From the NCBI GenBank assembly GCA_964531325.1, contig CAZHCW010000009.1, forward strand, positions 86,924-150,923: a DNA stretch of 64,000 nucleotides. The letters are read 5' to 3'. The translations under genes were made by a program, and so were the position numbers. Under the pieces are notes generated by a model. It saw nothing but the letters and a program-made list of their open reading frames with translations. It had not been told where the DNA came from and made no database searches. Every line of letters begins with the position of its first letter. Position 1 is the first letter of the stretch. The stretch is from UTCHB3 sp964531325. GTDB lineage: Bacteria; Bacteroidota; Ignavibacteria; Ignavibacteriales; Ignavibacteriaceae. Below are positions 34,840 through 44,174 of the stretch, piece after piece.

Positions 34840-36303
34840 ATGTTAAGTTGGTTTAACAAACTCAAATTGGGAACGAAGATCAGTCTGGGTTTTACAGTAA
34901 TTATCTTCATTTTGATAATAAATTCATTGTTGAATTATTATTATTTAACCGGGCTTAACAACATCAATACTGCCCGGAACTCAGCTACCGAGCTTATTAA
35001 CGCCGTGGATAGAACATTTACCGACTATCTCTCAGCAGAGTCCGTCCATCTGCAATATCTCATTGGAATGAGGCAAGTTTCGTTGGATAGTTACTATGAG
35101 AAAGAAGCCAGGTTTAAGGAGGATATTAAGAAACTTGATGATATGGGGAATGAAACTGCCGAAAACCATAAAAGACTGCTCGAAATCTCACAGCTTACTG
35201 ATCAACAGTTCAAATTAAACCGGGCTTCTATCGAGATCATTAAAAAAGGTGAGCAAGAGAAAGCACTTCGAACTGAAGCAGGTGGAATCGACGAAAATTA
35301 CACCGCCAGGATCAAAACTCTTTTTAATGAGATAAAGGATGGTGAACTAAAAGTTATCGAAAATCTTCGCCTGGCGAGAGAAGAAGCCATGACCCATGTG
35401 ATGATTGCCGCTTTTGTTGGCTCACTTTTTGCAATAATTATCGGAATTCTTTTGGCATTCTTTACAAACAAGAGTGTTCTTACTACAATCAGAGAAGCCG
35501 TTGCTGCCATTGCTGCTACTTCAAACCAGATGGCAGCTACAATTACAGAACATGAAAAAGTGGCTTCACAACAGGCAGCATCCGTTAATGAAACCACCTC
35601 TACAATGAACGAACTGGATGTTACCTTCAGCCAGACTGCTTCAAAAGTGGGTGAAACTGCAAATTCAGCAAATAAAGCATCGGAAATTGCAGAAGATGGT
35701 GCCAAAACAGTTAAAATTGCAATGAACACTATGGCAGTGTTAAAAGACAAGGTCGCTCAGATTGCTGATCAAATATTAAAATTGAGTGAACAAACAAGCC
35801 AAATTGGTTCTATCACCGGTCTCGTCTCCGATCTTGCAAACCAAACCAATCTGCTTGCCCTGAACGCAGCAGTAGAAGCTGCAAGAGCAGGTGAACATGG
35901 AAAGGGATTTGCGGTTGTTGCGTCGGAAATCAGAAAACTCGCTGATCAAAGTAAAAAATCGGCTGACAAAATAAATACACTTGTTGCCGACATACAAAAA
36001 GCCACAAATTCCACTGTGATGGCTACTGAAGAGGGAACTAAAAATGTTGAATTAAGTATGACCTCTTCCAGACAAACTGCTGAATCGTTTAATGAAATAG
36101 CCACCTTCATTAGCAATACTTTTGATGTCTCTCAACAGACAGTTTTTACCGTTAAACAGCAAGTTGCGGCGGTTAAACAAGTGGTTGAGGCGATGAATGC
36201 GATCAATCTGGGTGTCAAAGAAACTGCATCAGGGCTCTCGCAAACAAGAGTTGGAGTACAAAAACTTAACGACACAGCTTCTGCTCTCAAGGCTCTCGTG
36301 TGA
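34840..36303 (+). CDS. Methyl-accepting chemotaxis protein without an obvious HAMP domain
   Basis: A 487-residue receptor. TM1 is about residues 15-36, then a helical periplasmic region of about 150 residues of 4-helix-bundle type (NAVDRTFTDYLSAESVHLQYL and so on). TM2 is about residues 187-208, followed by a long cytoplasmic coiled coil. The conserved hairpin tip that binds CheA/CheW is present (LVSDLANQTNLLALNAAVEAARAGEHGKGF, VVASEIRKLADQSKKSA). After TM2 the sequence goes directly to EAVAAIAATSNQMAATI; I see no HAMP signature. The ligand is unknown. It is the only receptor in the window, so it probably serves this cluster. Confidence 0.9.
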   Translation: MLSWFNKLKLGTKISLGFTVIIFILIINSLLNYYYLTGLNNINTARNSATELINAVDRTFTDYLSAESVHLQYLIGMRQVSLDSYYEKEARFKEDIKKLDDMGNETAENHKRLLEISQLTDQQFKLNRASIEIIKKGEQEKALRTEAGGIDENYTARIKTLFNEIKDGELKVIENLRLAREEAMTHVMIAAFVGSLFAIIIGILLAFFTNKSVLTTIREAVAAIAATSNQMAATITEHEKVASQQAASVNETTSTMNELDVTFSQTASKVGETANSANKASEIAEDGAKTVKIAMNTMAVLKDKVAQIADQILKLSEQTSQIGSITGLVSDLANQTNLLALNAAVEAARAGEHGKGFAVVASEIRKLADQSKKSADKINTLVADIQKATNSTVMATEEGTKNVELSMTSSRQTAESFNEIATFISNTFDVSQQTVFTVKQQVAAVKQVVEAMNAINLGVKETASGLSQTRVGVQKLNDTASALKALV

Positions 36304-36336
36304 TAATGAAAAGCAACAAAGGTTTCGAGGTTTAAA

Positions 36337-38565
36337 GTGATTGATGACCCCGAACTTAGAAGTATTTTTAAAATTGAATTTGAAGAAAACATTCAGACTC
36401 TAAACAGTGAATTGTTGAGGCTTGAATCTGATGTTTTTAATTCTGATGCACTCACAAAACTGATGCGTACTGCTCACTCAATGAAGGGTGGAGCGAGGAT
36501 GATTGGGATTGTTGATGTCGTCACACTTGCACATTTTTTTGAAGACATGCTCGGTGCTGTTAAAAAAGAAGGTCTTGAGTTAAAAAGACATGACTTCGAC
36601 AGGATGTATAAGGCTATTGATGTAATTAAATCACTTGTTAATGAAGCCGTTACGGGGGAGGCACCCAACTTTGTCTCCGCCGAAGTAATCAATCAAATAA
36701 TCAATGACTCAATCAGTAGAAATTCCGGTGAGGAACAAACCGTGGGGTCGGCAAATGAAACAGCGTCGTTCACGGAAGCAACTGCGCACGAATCCGCAGG
36801 AGAAACCACCCCTTCGTTTTCAATCGATACAATTAGAGTTGCTTCAACCAAACTTGATACTTTAATGGACCTCTCGGGTGAACTCACGGTTTCCAAAATT
36901 CAACTCGCATTGAGACTCGGAAAAATTAATGACCTCTCTCTGCTGCTTGAGGATTCAACCCGTGAGTTAAAATCTATTGAAACAGCACTTCACCCTCAGA
37001 GAAGTGAAAACCCCGGGCTATTTTCCGAGGTAGGACTCATCATCAACAAACTTAAAAACAGGTTCGACTCAGCATCGGTGGAAATCAGCAGTCTTAGTGA
37101 AGGAATTTCAGAAGATAACTCCAGACTCAATTTTGTAGCCTACGAATTTGAAGAGGTTATTAAAAATCTCAGGATGTTAAAGCTGTCCAATATTTTTAAT
37201 CTTTATCCCAGGATGGTCCGTGATATAGCAAATGAGCTGGGCAAAGAAGTTAGTTTTATAATCGAGGGGGGTGAGATAACTGCCGATAAAAAGATCCTGG
37301 AAGAGATGCGTGATCCCCTCATGCATATGATCAGAAATTCAATTGACCACGGCATCGAATTACCCGAAGAAAGAGTGGGAAAGGGAAAACCGAGGGAAGG
37401 AACAATCAAACTTTCGGCGAATCACTTTGCAGATCATATCACCATCACACTTGAGGATGATGGTAAAGGACTAAATGAAAAAACGATAATTGAGACCGCA
37501 CTGAGAAAAAAACTCATCGACGAAGAAGCCACAAAAAACCTTTCACATCATCAAATTCATAAATTGATTTTTTCGCCGGGTTTTTCAACCTCAAAAATCA
37601 TAACCGATGTTTCAGGCAGGGGTGTGGGAATGGAAGTGGTTCAGGCAAACATCGAAAAACTTAAAGGCAAAATCAATATTGAATCTGAAACAGGAATAAA
37701 CACCAGGTTTATTATCGAACTGCCTCTCACTCTTGCCACTTTAAGAGTGATGACCGCTTCGGTTGGCAATTACATCTTTGCATTTCCTGTTGATTTTATC
37801 GTCTCGGCAATTATTGTAAGTGTTGATGAAATATTTTCCATGGAGGGGCGGGATACTATAGTTTTCAGGGATGAACCTGTAACTATTGTAAATCTTAAAA
37901 CGGTTTTGGAACTGGATGATGTTGACGATCCATCTCGAAAAAACAGTACCTCCTTCCAGTGTGTCATCCTCTCCTCGATGGGTGAGAAGGCAGGATTTAT
38001 TGTGGATTCCCTGATCGATGAACAGGAGGTATTGGTAAAACCACTCGGATTTATGCTGAAGAGAGTTCGGAATGTTTCAGGGTCAACCATTCTCGTTTCA
38101 GGTGATGTGTGTATGATCCTGAATCCTAATGATCTGATAAAAACTGTTAAAATTTCTTCAGCTTCTGAAATTCTTGAAACTTCAACATCCGGGAACCTTA
38201 GAAAAAAACGGATTCTGCTTGTGGAAGATTCTATCACCACCAGAACGCAGGAGAAACGAATTCTTGAAGCGGCTGGGTATGAGGTTGTTGTTGCTGTTGA
38301 CGGAATGGATGGTTATCAAAAACTGGTAACTAACGATTTTGATGCTGTTGTCTCTGATGTTGAAATGCCAAATATGGATGGACTTACGCTCACTGAAAAA
38401 ATAAGGACAGAGAAAAAATATTCTTCTCTGCCGGTTATACTCGTTACTTCTCTCTCATCTGATGAACAGAAAAAACGGGGGCTCGAAAGTGGAGCCAATG
38501 CTTATCTCACAAAGTCAGGTTTCGATCAAAATATATTGATTGAAACGCTGGACAGACTTTTATAA
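36337..38565 (+). CDS. cheA: Hybrid chemotaxis kinase CheA fused to a response-regulator receiver
   Basis: The 742-residue protein starts with GTG after GAGGT at the right spacing. Domains in order are: an Hpt with phospho-His47 in MRTAHSMKGG; a dimerisation helix region (DTLMDLSGELTVSKIQLALR); a HATPase with DPLMHMIRNSIDHGIELPEER, EDDGKGLNE and SGRGVGMEVVQANIEKL; a CheW-like domain (TLRVMTASVGNYIFAFPVDFIV); and a C-terminal receiver (KRILLVEDSITTRTQEKRIL, with phospho-Asp about 674 in VVSDVEMPNMDG). The fused receiver may replace or buffer CheY, since no stand-alone CheY gene is present. Confidence 0.93.
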   Translation: MIDDPELRSIFKIEFEENIQTLNSELLRLESDVFNSDALTKLMRTAHSMKGGARMIGIVDVVTLAHFFEDMLGAVKKEGLELKRHDFDRMYKAIDVIKSLVNEAVTGEAPNFVSAEVINQIINDSISRNSGEEQTVGSANETASFTEATAHESAGETTPSFSIDTIRVASTKLDTLMDLSGELTVSKIQLALRLGKINDLSLLLEDSTRELKSIETALHPQRSENPGLFSEVGLIINKLKNRFDSASVEISSLSEGISEDNSRLNFVAYEFEEVIKNLRMLKLSNIFNLYPRMVRDIANELGKEVSFIIEGGEITADKKILEEMRDPLMHMIRNSIDHGIELPEERVGKGKPREGTIKLSANHFADHITITLEDDGKGLNEKTIIETALRKKLIDEEATKNLSHHQIHKLIFSPGFSTSKIITDVSGRGVGMEVVQANIEKLKGKINIESETGINTRFIIELPLTLATLRVMTASVGNYIFAFPVDFIVSAIIVSVDEIFSMEGRDTIVFRDEPVTIVNLKTVLELDDVDDPSRKNSTSFQCVILSSMGEKAGFIVDSLIDEQEVLVKPLGFMLKRVRNVSGSTILVSGDVCMILNPNDLIKTVKISSASEILETSTSGNLRKKRILLVEDSITTRTQEKRILEAAGYEVVVAVDGMDGYQKLVTNDFDAVVSDVEMPNMDGLTLTEKIRTEKKYSSLPVILVTSLSSDEQKKRGLESGANAYLTKSGFDQNILIETLDRLL

Positions 38566-38589
38566 GTTAACAATTTACCAGGATTTAAT

Positions 38590-39654
38590 ATGTCTCAGTT
38601 AAAAAAACCGGTTCGAGTGATTTTAGTTGACGACTCACTAATTGTTTTACATATTTTAAAAAAACTTTTAATGAATTCGCCGGCTATTGAAGTTGTCGGG
38701 ATTTTTACGGATGGGTTCGAAGCTCTTGCTTCCCTGTCCAAACTAAAACCCGATGTTATATGTACCGACTACCACATGCCAAAAATTGATGGTCTCGAAC
38801 TTATTATGCAGATAATGGAAAGTGATCCAAAACCTATTCTTGTAATCAGTTCCTCTGTTCAGGCAAAAGGAGATGAAAATACGATCTTTGCGCTGCTTGA
38901 TGCAGGGGCTGTTGATGTTTTTCCAAAACCTCTCGTCCAAACCGAGGAAGAATTCAGGAAAAACGGCGACCACCTCATTAAAAAGATAATCCTGCTTGCA
39001 GGTGTTCACACTTTCAGAAGAAAAAGGAAAAATAAACCGGGATCAGATACTTTTGAGCAAACATTACAAACTCCTTATGGTCCAACTAATCCCGTTAAAA
39101 TTATCGGGATTGGTGCCTCTACCGGGGGGCCGCAGGTGCTAACTGAGTTATTCGATTTAAACAGCCCCAACGACCTTCCACCGATAGTCTGCGTGCAGCA
39201 TATAAGTGAAGGATTTATTGGCGGTTTTGTTGACTGGCTCGACAGGGCAACCGATCTAAAAGTCGGTTTTGCCTCAGAAGGTGGATTACCCGAAAAAGGG
39301 AATATCTACTTTCCACCAGAGGATACACACCTGAAATTTGATAAAGATGGAAGATTTATGCTCTCCCGATCGCCTGATATTAATGGTCACAGACCGGCAG
39401 TTGACGAAACATTTAACTCTCTTGCAGAGATCTATGCTTCCGGAACTCTCGGCATCCTTCTCACCGGAATGGGTAGTGATGGGGCTCAAGGTCTATTAAA
39501 GATAAAAAAAGCCGGAGGCTACACAATTACACAAAATGAAAAAAGTTGTGTCGTTTATGGAATGCCCAAAGTTGCTGAAGAATTGGGAGCCGGTGATTTA
39601 TCACTTTCTCCTGCAGAAATTAAACGGTTGTTAAATAATTTAAGAAAAATGTAG
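38590..39654 (+). CDS. cheB: Chemotaxis methylesterase/glutamine deamidase CheB
   Basis: CheB removes methyl groups from receptors when phosphorylated. The receiver domain (RVILVDDSLIVLHIL, phospho-Asp60 in ICTDYHMPKIDG) is joined to the esterase domain with its catalytic triad: Ser in IGIGASTGGPQ, His in CVQHISEGF and Asp in TGMGSDGAQG. The length of 354 is normal. It follows cheA by 24 nt and opposes the CheR at the head of the operon. Confidence 0.95.
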   Translation: MSQLKKPVRVILVDDSLIVLHILKKLLMNSPAIEVVGIFTDGFEALASLSKLKPDVICTDYHMPKIDGLELIMQIMESDPKPILVISSSVQAKGDENTIFALLDAGAVDVFPKPLVQTEEEFRKNGDHLIKKIILLAGVHTFRRKRKNKPGSDTFEQTLQTPYGPTNPVKIIGIGASTGGPQVLTELFDLNSPNDLPPIVCVQHISEGFIGGFVDWLDRATDLKVGFASEGGLPEKGNIYFPPEDTHLKFDKDGRFMLSRSPDINGHRPAVDETFNSLAEIYASGTLGILLTGMGSDGAQGLLKIKKAGGYTITQNEKSCVVYGMPKVAEELGAGDLSLSPAEIKRLLNNLRKM

Positions 39655-39667
39655 AGAAAGGCAGTTG

Positions 39668-40810
39668 ATGACCGACCATAAAATAAAAATTTTGTTAGTT
39701 GAAGACAGTCTCATCGCATCAAGACTGATCACTCTTCTCCTGAAAGAAGGGATGCCCGATGGAGAATATGAACTCTTTTTAAATTCCAACCTTACCGATG
39801 CAATTAAAACCACATCTGATAAAAATATTCAATTGGTACTTCTGGATCTCGGACTTCCTGAAAGTCAGGGGCTTGATACCTTTAAAACTTTTTTTGCAAA
39901 ATATCCATACATCCCCGTTATCGTGCTTACCGGTAATGAGGATAAATCTCTTGCTCTGAAGGCAGTGAGAGAAGGCGCTCAAGACTATCTGGTTAAAGGT
40001 GAGGTTCACAGTTCGCTCCTCGCACGATCAATCTTTTACGCAGTGGAAAGAGGCCGGCTCCAGCATGAAAAAATGTTAAATCAGGAAAAACTGAAGAAAT
40101 ATTCCGAGGAACTTGAGGTTCTAAATGCCACTAAAGATAAATTCTTTTCGATTCTGGCTCACGATCTTAAAAGCCCCTTTAATGCATTTATCGGGATAAC
40201 TGATATTCTTGCAGAAGATATCGACATCCTCGACAGGGAGCAGATTAAGTCATTTGTGCTTGATATCAGCAGATCGGCACACAGTCAGTTTAAACTCCTC
40301 GAGAACCTTCTTGCCTGGGCACAGGTGCAAAGAGGCTTAATGAAATTTGAGCCGATAGAGCTTGAAATTCATACAGTTATAAACGATGTTTTCCTGCTCT
40401 ATCTCGATAATGCATCGGAGAAAGAGCTCAAATTAACAAACGAAACGCAACCCGGCAGAACGATTAAAGCAGACCACAACATGCTCTATCTCCTCCTCAG
40501 AAATCTGGTTTACAACGCAATTAAATTCACTAAACCGGGCGGTGAGATCAAGGTGGGTGAATATGCAACCGATGGTTTTTACGAAATATATGTTGCCGAT
40601 AATGGTGTTGGAATTAGTCCTGCATCTCTATCAAAATTGTTTAAAATTGAAAGTCAAAACACCACTTTGGGAACCGCCCACGAAAAAGGGACAGGGCTCG
40701 GTCTCGTTCTCTGTAATGATATGGTCGAAAAAAATGGAGGTTCAATTCGTGTAACATCGGAACTGGGTGTTGGAACCACTTTTTCCTTCACTATTCCTAT
40801 GGAGGAATAA
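39668..40810 (+). CDS. Receiver-histidine kinase hybrid (REC-HisKA-HATPase)
   Basis: A soluble 380-residue protein. The receiver is at residues 1-125 (KILLVEDSLIASRLI, phospho-Asp in LVLLDLGLPESQG, LTGNEDKSLALKAVREGAQDYLVKGE). A linker coiled coil follows, then HisKA with phospho-His in FFSILAHDLKSPFNAFIG. The HATPase domain has NLVYNAIKFTKPGGEI, VADNGVGISPASL and GTGLGLVLCNDMVEKNGG. The ATG at 39668 follows AAAGG with six bases between and is preferred to the TTG at 39665. It probably receives phosphate from CheA and relays it onward. The output partner is unknown. Confidence 0.9.
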   Translation: MTDHKIKILLVEDSLIASRLITLLLKEGMPDGEYELFLNSNLTDAIKTTSDKNIQLVLLDLGLPESQGLDTFKTFFAKYPYIPVIVLTGNEDKSLALKAVREGAQDYLVKGEVHSSLLARSIFYAVERGRLQHEKMLNQEKLKKYSEELEVLNATKDKFFSILAHDLKSPFNAFIGITDILAEDIDILDREQIKSFVLDISRSAHSQFKLLENLLAWAQVQRGLMKFEPIELEIHTVINDVFLLYLDNASEKELKLTNETQPGRTIKADHNMLYLLLRNLVYNAIKFTKPGGEIKVGEYATDGFYEIYVADNGVGISPASLSKLFKIESQNTTLGTAHEKGTGLGLVLCNDMVEKNGGSIRVTSELGVGTTFSFTIPMEE

Positions 40811-40811
40811 A

Positions 40812-41576
40812 ATGAATTCAGGTTACTTCACAGCAAAAGATAATACCAAACTCTTCTATCATACGATGGGTTCCGGTCCACATCATGTTATTCTGCTTCA
40901 TGGCGGATTGGGCGACAACAGAGAAATGGCACCTGTTTTATATGCACTCGACCGTAATATATTTTCATTTATTGCTCCCGAGTTCAGAGGTCATGGGAGA
41001 TCATTTCATGGTGAATTGCCTTTAAGTTACGAACTCTACGCCGAGGATGTTTTTGGGATACTGGATCAGCTCGGTGTTGAAGAGGCCTCTGTTATCGGAT
41101 TTAGTGATGGCGCCATTACAGGTATCGTCATGGGATATCAACAACCCAAAAGAATTAAAACCGTGATTGCAATAGCTCCTGATTCCGGAAAAGCAGGTTG
41201 GCATGAAGAGATAAATCTTCACGAGGCATTTGCAAGCATGGCACAAGATGAAGAGATGAGAAATGATTATAAGTCACTTTCACCCGAGCCTGAGAAGTTT
41301 GATCGTCTGCTGGAAAGTTTAAAGTCGCTTTGGTTATCACCCACTCATATTGATCCCGAAAGAATGGGTGAAATTGAAGCTTTTTGTTGGTTTGTTGCAA
41401 GTGAGAGGGATGAATTTATGAAACTTGAAGACATCGAAATGTTGTGTAAAAAAGTCCCCAATGCAGAAATGGTGATTCTGCCTGATTTAAAACACGGAGA
41501 GCTCACACCTGTTTTGGCTGAGCTCTCTCGTGGAAATCGTCATGTTCTTACCGACATGTTGGAACGGAGGAAATAA
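40812..41576 (+). CDS. Alpha/beta hydrolase
   Basis: This 254-residue hydrolase has the oxyanion motif VILLHGGLGDN, the nucleophile elbow VIGFSDGAITG (Ser in GFSDG), and a C-terminal catalytic His in ILPDLKHGELTP. The ATG at 40812 has GAGGAA upstream, and the stop codon of the kinase gene lies two bases before it, so it belongs to the chemosensory operon. The frame continues 15 codons upstream but that part overlaps the kinase. The substrate is unknown. Confidence 0.85.
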   Translation: MNSGYFTAKDNTKLFYHTMGSGPHHVILLHGGLGDNREMAPVLYALDRNIFSFIAPEFRGHGRSFHGELPLSYELYAEDVFGILDQLGVEEASVIGFSDGAITGIVMGYQQPKRIKTVIAIAPDSGKAGWHEEINLHEAFASMAQDEEMRNDYKSLSPEPEKFDRLLESLKSLWLSPTHIDPERMGEIEAFCWFVASERDEFMKLEDIEMLCKKVPNAEMVILPDLKHGELTPVLAELSRGNRHVLTDMLERRK

Positions 41577-41579
41577 CTC

Positions 41580-43391
41580 CTAATTCATTCCAAAATTTTT
41601 GTTGTGAAGTTCGTCAATCGCTCCGAGAAGTGAATTAACTTTTTTCAGTTCTTCCTTTGCCCATGAATTGTTGGGGTCAAGTTTTAGAACTGCTTCAAGT
41701 TCAGTTTTGGCAGCGGAATAGTTTTTTTGTTTGATCAGTTCTTTTGCTGCAGAGATATGTGCCCCCAGGGTCATTTCATTTTCACCGGGAAGTTTTTTCA
41801 CTTTAAGTTTGTCGCCACTCTCCTTTATTATCTCTGCCTTAAATTGATCAGGATAACCAACATTTACAGTTTTAAAATGTTCGTTCTTTTTCACACCATC
41901 CATATATTTTAACAAAAGGTCTTCACTCAGTTTTCGCCAGGTTGTGTAAACTGATTTACCCGCTTCTTTTGAATAATTTGTCAGGAATAACAAACATTCA
42001 GCCCTTGATGAAGAGAGAAGTTTCACAGCTTTTTCTTCAACTTCCTTTTGACGAAGTAAAAACTGTCCTTCAAGCTGATTTTGCACGGTTTTGATATCAT
42101 CTATCACAACATTATAACGGGGATACGCAAAGTTGGCTACAGCATTAAATACCCAAAAAGCAGAATCCCATGTAAACTGCGAAAGTGACCCAAGCCCTTT
42201 TCTGTAATTTTCAGGGATATCGGTAACTGCTGCATACATTGGAAACCAAACGGTTGTATATGTATCATCAACACCATACCATAGAACTCCGCCCACTTCA
42301 TTGGGAAGATTACTGCGTGACTGACTAATGAACGACCATCCTGTTTGGGGAGTGGAAATTGGTCTTTCGTTAAAATATTCTTCACCGTTATATTTCCATG
42401 TCAGTGGTCTGGCTCTCATTGGGTTACCATAAGGACCTGCGCCGATGCCGGTGGTCATGTCAAGTTCAGTTCCGTTATAATGGTCACGCATAAGGGACAT
42501 TACATCGTGTACCGAAAGTTTTTTATCCGGTTTGATATACAGTGGCATTCTCTCGAGAGTTTCACCTTTTATATACGGCAGATATTTATCCATCGTGGAA
42601 TTACATCTGCGGAAAAGTGACCAGACTCTGCCATCGCAGAATCTTATTCCACCAAAATCGAGTGGGTTGTAAGCAGCCGCAAAATCAAAATCGGCATCTT
42701 TTCCTGAAAAATATCCTTTTTCTCTCGCAAATGTTATCACATCAGCAGCATAAAGAAAGTTGTCAGGATCATTTAGATTAATTTTTGTGATCCTTGCCTG
42801 GTTAGCGTGACCTGAAATATATCCGTCAGGAATTCTAACAGCCACCCAAATTGCTCCCATAACACCGGGACCCTTGCCTGACATTTCAAGAATCCATGCT
42901 TCATTTGGATCAGCAATTGTAAATGATTCACCCGAGCTGTAATAACCATATTCTTCAACTAATTGAGTCATTATTTTAATAGCTTCTCGGGCAGTTTTGG
43001 CTCTTTGAAGGGTGATATAAATCAGACTGCCATAGTCGATCACACCTTTTGGATTCTCAAGTTCGCTTCTACCTCCAAAAGTGGTTTCGCCAATCGCAAG
43101 CTGGTGTTCATTCATGTTACCTGTAACATTATAAGTTTCACGAACCTGTTTGATTTTGCCAAGAAACTTGCCTGTGTCCCATTCATACACCTCAAGTAAA
43201 GCACCCTCGGGATACTTTGCTGCAGGAAAATGATACAACTCTCCATACATATTGTAGGAATCAGCGGTATAAGTGATCATCGTGGAGCCATCAGTTGATG
43301 CCCCTCTTGTAACGATAAAATTAGTGCAGGCATAAATTGCTGCTGGTGAAAGGAATAGAATCAGCGTTATAAGCGTTGAAATTCTCTTCAT
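41580..43391 (-). CDS. Secreted C69-family dipeptidase (Ntn hydrolase)
   Basis: The 603-residue protein has a Sec signal peptide (MKRISTLITLILFLSPAAIYA). The predicted cut would leave the nucleophile Cys as the first or second residue (ACTNFIVTRGASTDGSTM), as in PepD-like N-terminal nucleophile hydrolases. Further family blocks are QLAIGETTFGGR, YYSSGESFTIADPNEAWILEM and ISGHANQARI. The extra C-terminal 120 residues include a possible TPR unit (AKELIKQKNYSAAKTELEAVLKLDPNNSWAKEEL). It should act in the periplasm or outside on dipeptides. It is convergent with the hydrolase gene, 3 bp away. Confidence 0.88.
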   Translation of the reverse strand: MKRISTLITLILFLSPAAIYACTNFIVTRGASTDGSTMITYTADSYNMYGELYHFPAAKYPEGALLEVYEWDTGKFLGKIKQVRETYNVTGNMNEHQLAIGETTFGGRSELENPKGVIDYGSLIYITLQRAKTAREAIKIMTQLVEEYGYYSSGESFTIADPNEAWILEMSGKGPGVMGAIWVAVRIPDGYISGHANQARITKINLNDPDNFLYAADVITFAREKGYFSGKDADFDFAAAYNPLDFGGIRFCDGRVWSLFRRCNSTMDKYLPYIKGETLERMPLYIKPDKKLSVHDVMSLMRDHYNGTELDMTTGIGAGPYGNPMRARPLTWKYNGEEYFNERPISTPQTGWSFISQSRSNLPNEVGGVLWYGVDDTYTTVWFPMYAAVTDIPENYRKGLGSLSQFTWDSAFWVFNAVANFAYPRYNVVIDDIKTVQNQLEGQFLLRQKEVEEKAVKLLSSSRAECLLFLTNYSKEAGKSVYTTWRKLSEDLLLKYMDGVKKNEHFKTVNVGYPDQFKAEIIKESGDKLKVKKLPGENEMTLGAHISAAKELIKQKNYSAAKTELEAVLKLDPNNSWAKEELKKVNSLLGAIDELHNKNFGMN

Positions 43392-43537
43392 TTGATCTCC
43401 GGATATTTAAAATAATGGTCAAACAAGATAATAAAATCAACCGACCTAAAGAGAGATAAATAAATGAACATTTTCGATTATATTTAGGATAAATCTATTT
43501 TATAATCTTTGAATCCATCATTAAAAAGCGATGAAAC

Positions 43538-43996
43538 ATGAAAAGTCTTCTGAACCCTGTTGATAAATCTGAAATGTTAAAAAGAATTGCAGAAGTTACA
43601 CCAAAAGACCCCGCATTATGGGGTAAAATGAATGTACATGAGATGTTGGTGCATGCAGCGGATCAGGTGAGGTTGTCATTTGGCGAAAAACGCTCCCCCT
43701 ATCGTGGAACCATGATGACTTCAACTTTTGTGAAATTTATGATTCTTTTGGGAATGCCAATCCCAAAAGGCAAAATTGAAACAACCGATGAACTGAAGCA
43801 GGGTGTTGGCGGAACAAAACTCACTGCTTTTGAACAAGATAAAGTGATTTTATATGATATGATAAATAATTTTGAAACCCGGTTTGGAGATGAAGAGTTA
43901 AGGAAACACCCCGTTTTTGGTGATCTCGACAAACAACAGTGGGGGCGCCTGGCGTATCTTCACCTCAATCACCACCTCAAACAGTTTGGGAGATGA
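43538..43996 (+). CDS. DUF1569 (DinB-like) protein
   Basis: A 152-residue helical protein with the pattern WGKMNVHEMLVHAADQVRLSFGEK near the N-terminus and RLAYLHLNHHLKQFGR at the C-terminus. Its histidines match the metal-site positions of DinB/DUF1569 proteins. The function is not established for this family. It is a single gene with its own upstream spacer. Confidence 0.75.
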   Translation: MKSLLNPVDKSEMLKRIAEVTPKDPALWGKMNVHEMLVHAADQVRLSFGEKRSPYRGTMMTSTFVKFMILLGMPIPKGKIETTDELKQGVGGTKLTAFEQDKVILYDMINNFETRFGDEELRKHPVFGDLDKQQWGRLAYLHLNHHLKQFGR

Positions 43997-44174
43997 GCTC
44001 ACAAGACTCTATCAGGTAGAAGCGGGATAACTCCGGTTTAATTGTCCATTGTATTCTTAAATGCATTTTCTTGTAAATTATAAATAAAATAATAATCTAT
44101 TTTGTTATCTGGTCAAAGTTTTTTAGTTTACCGTTCTTAATTGAATCCGTTCTTCACTTTTTATTGGAGTATCA

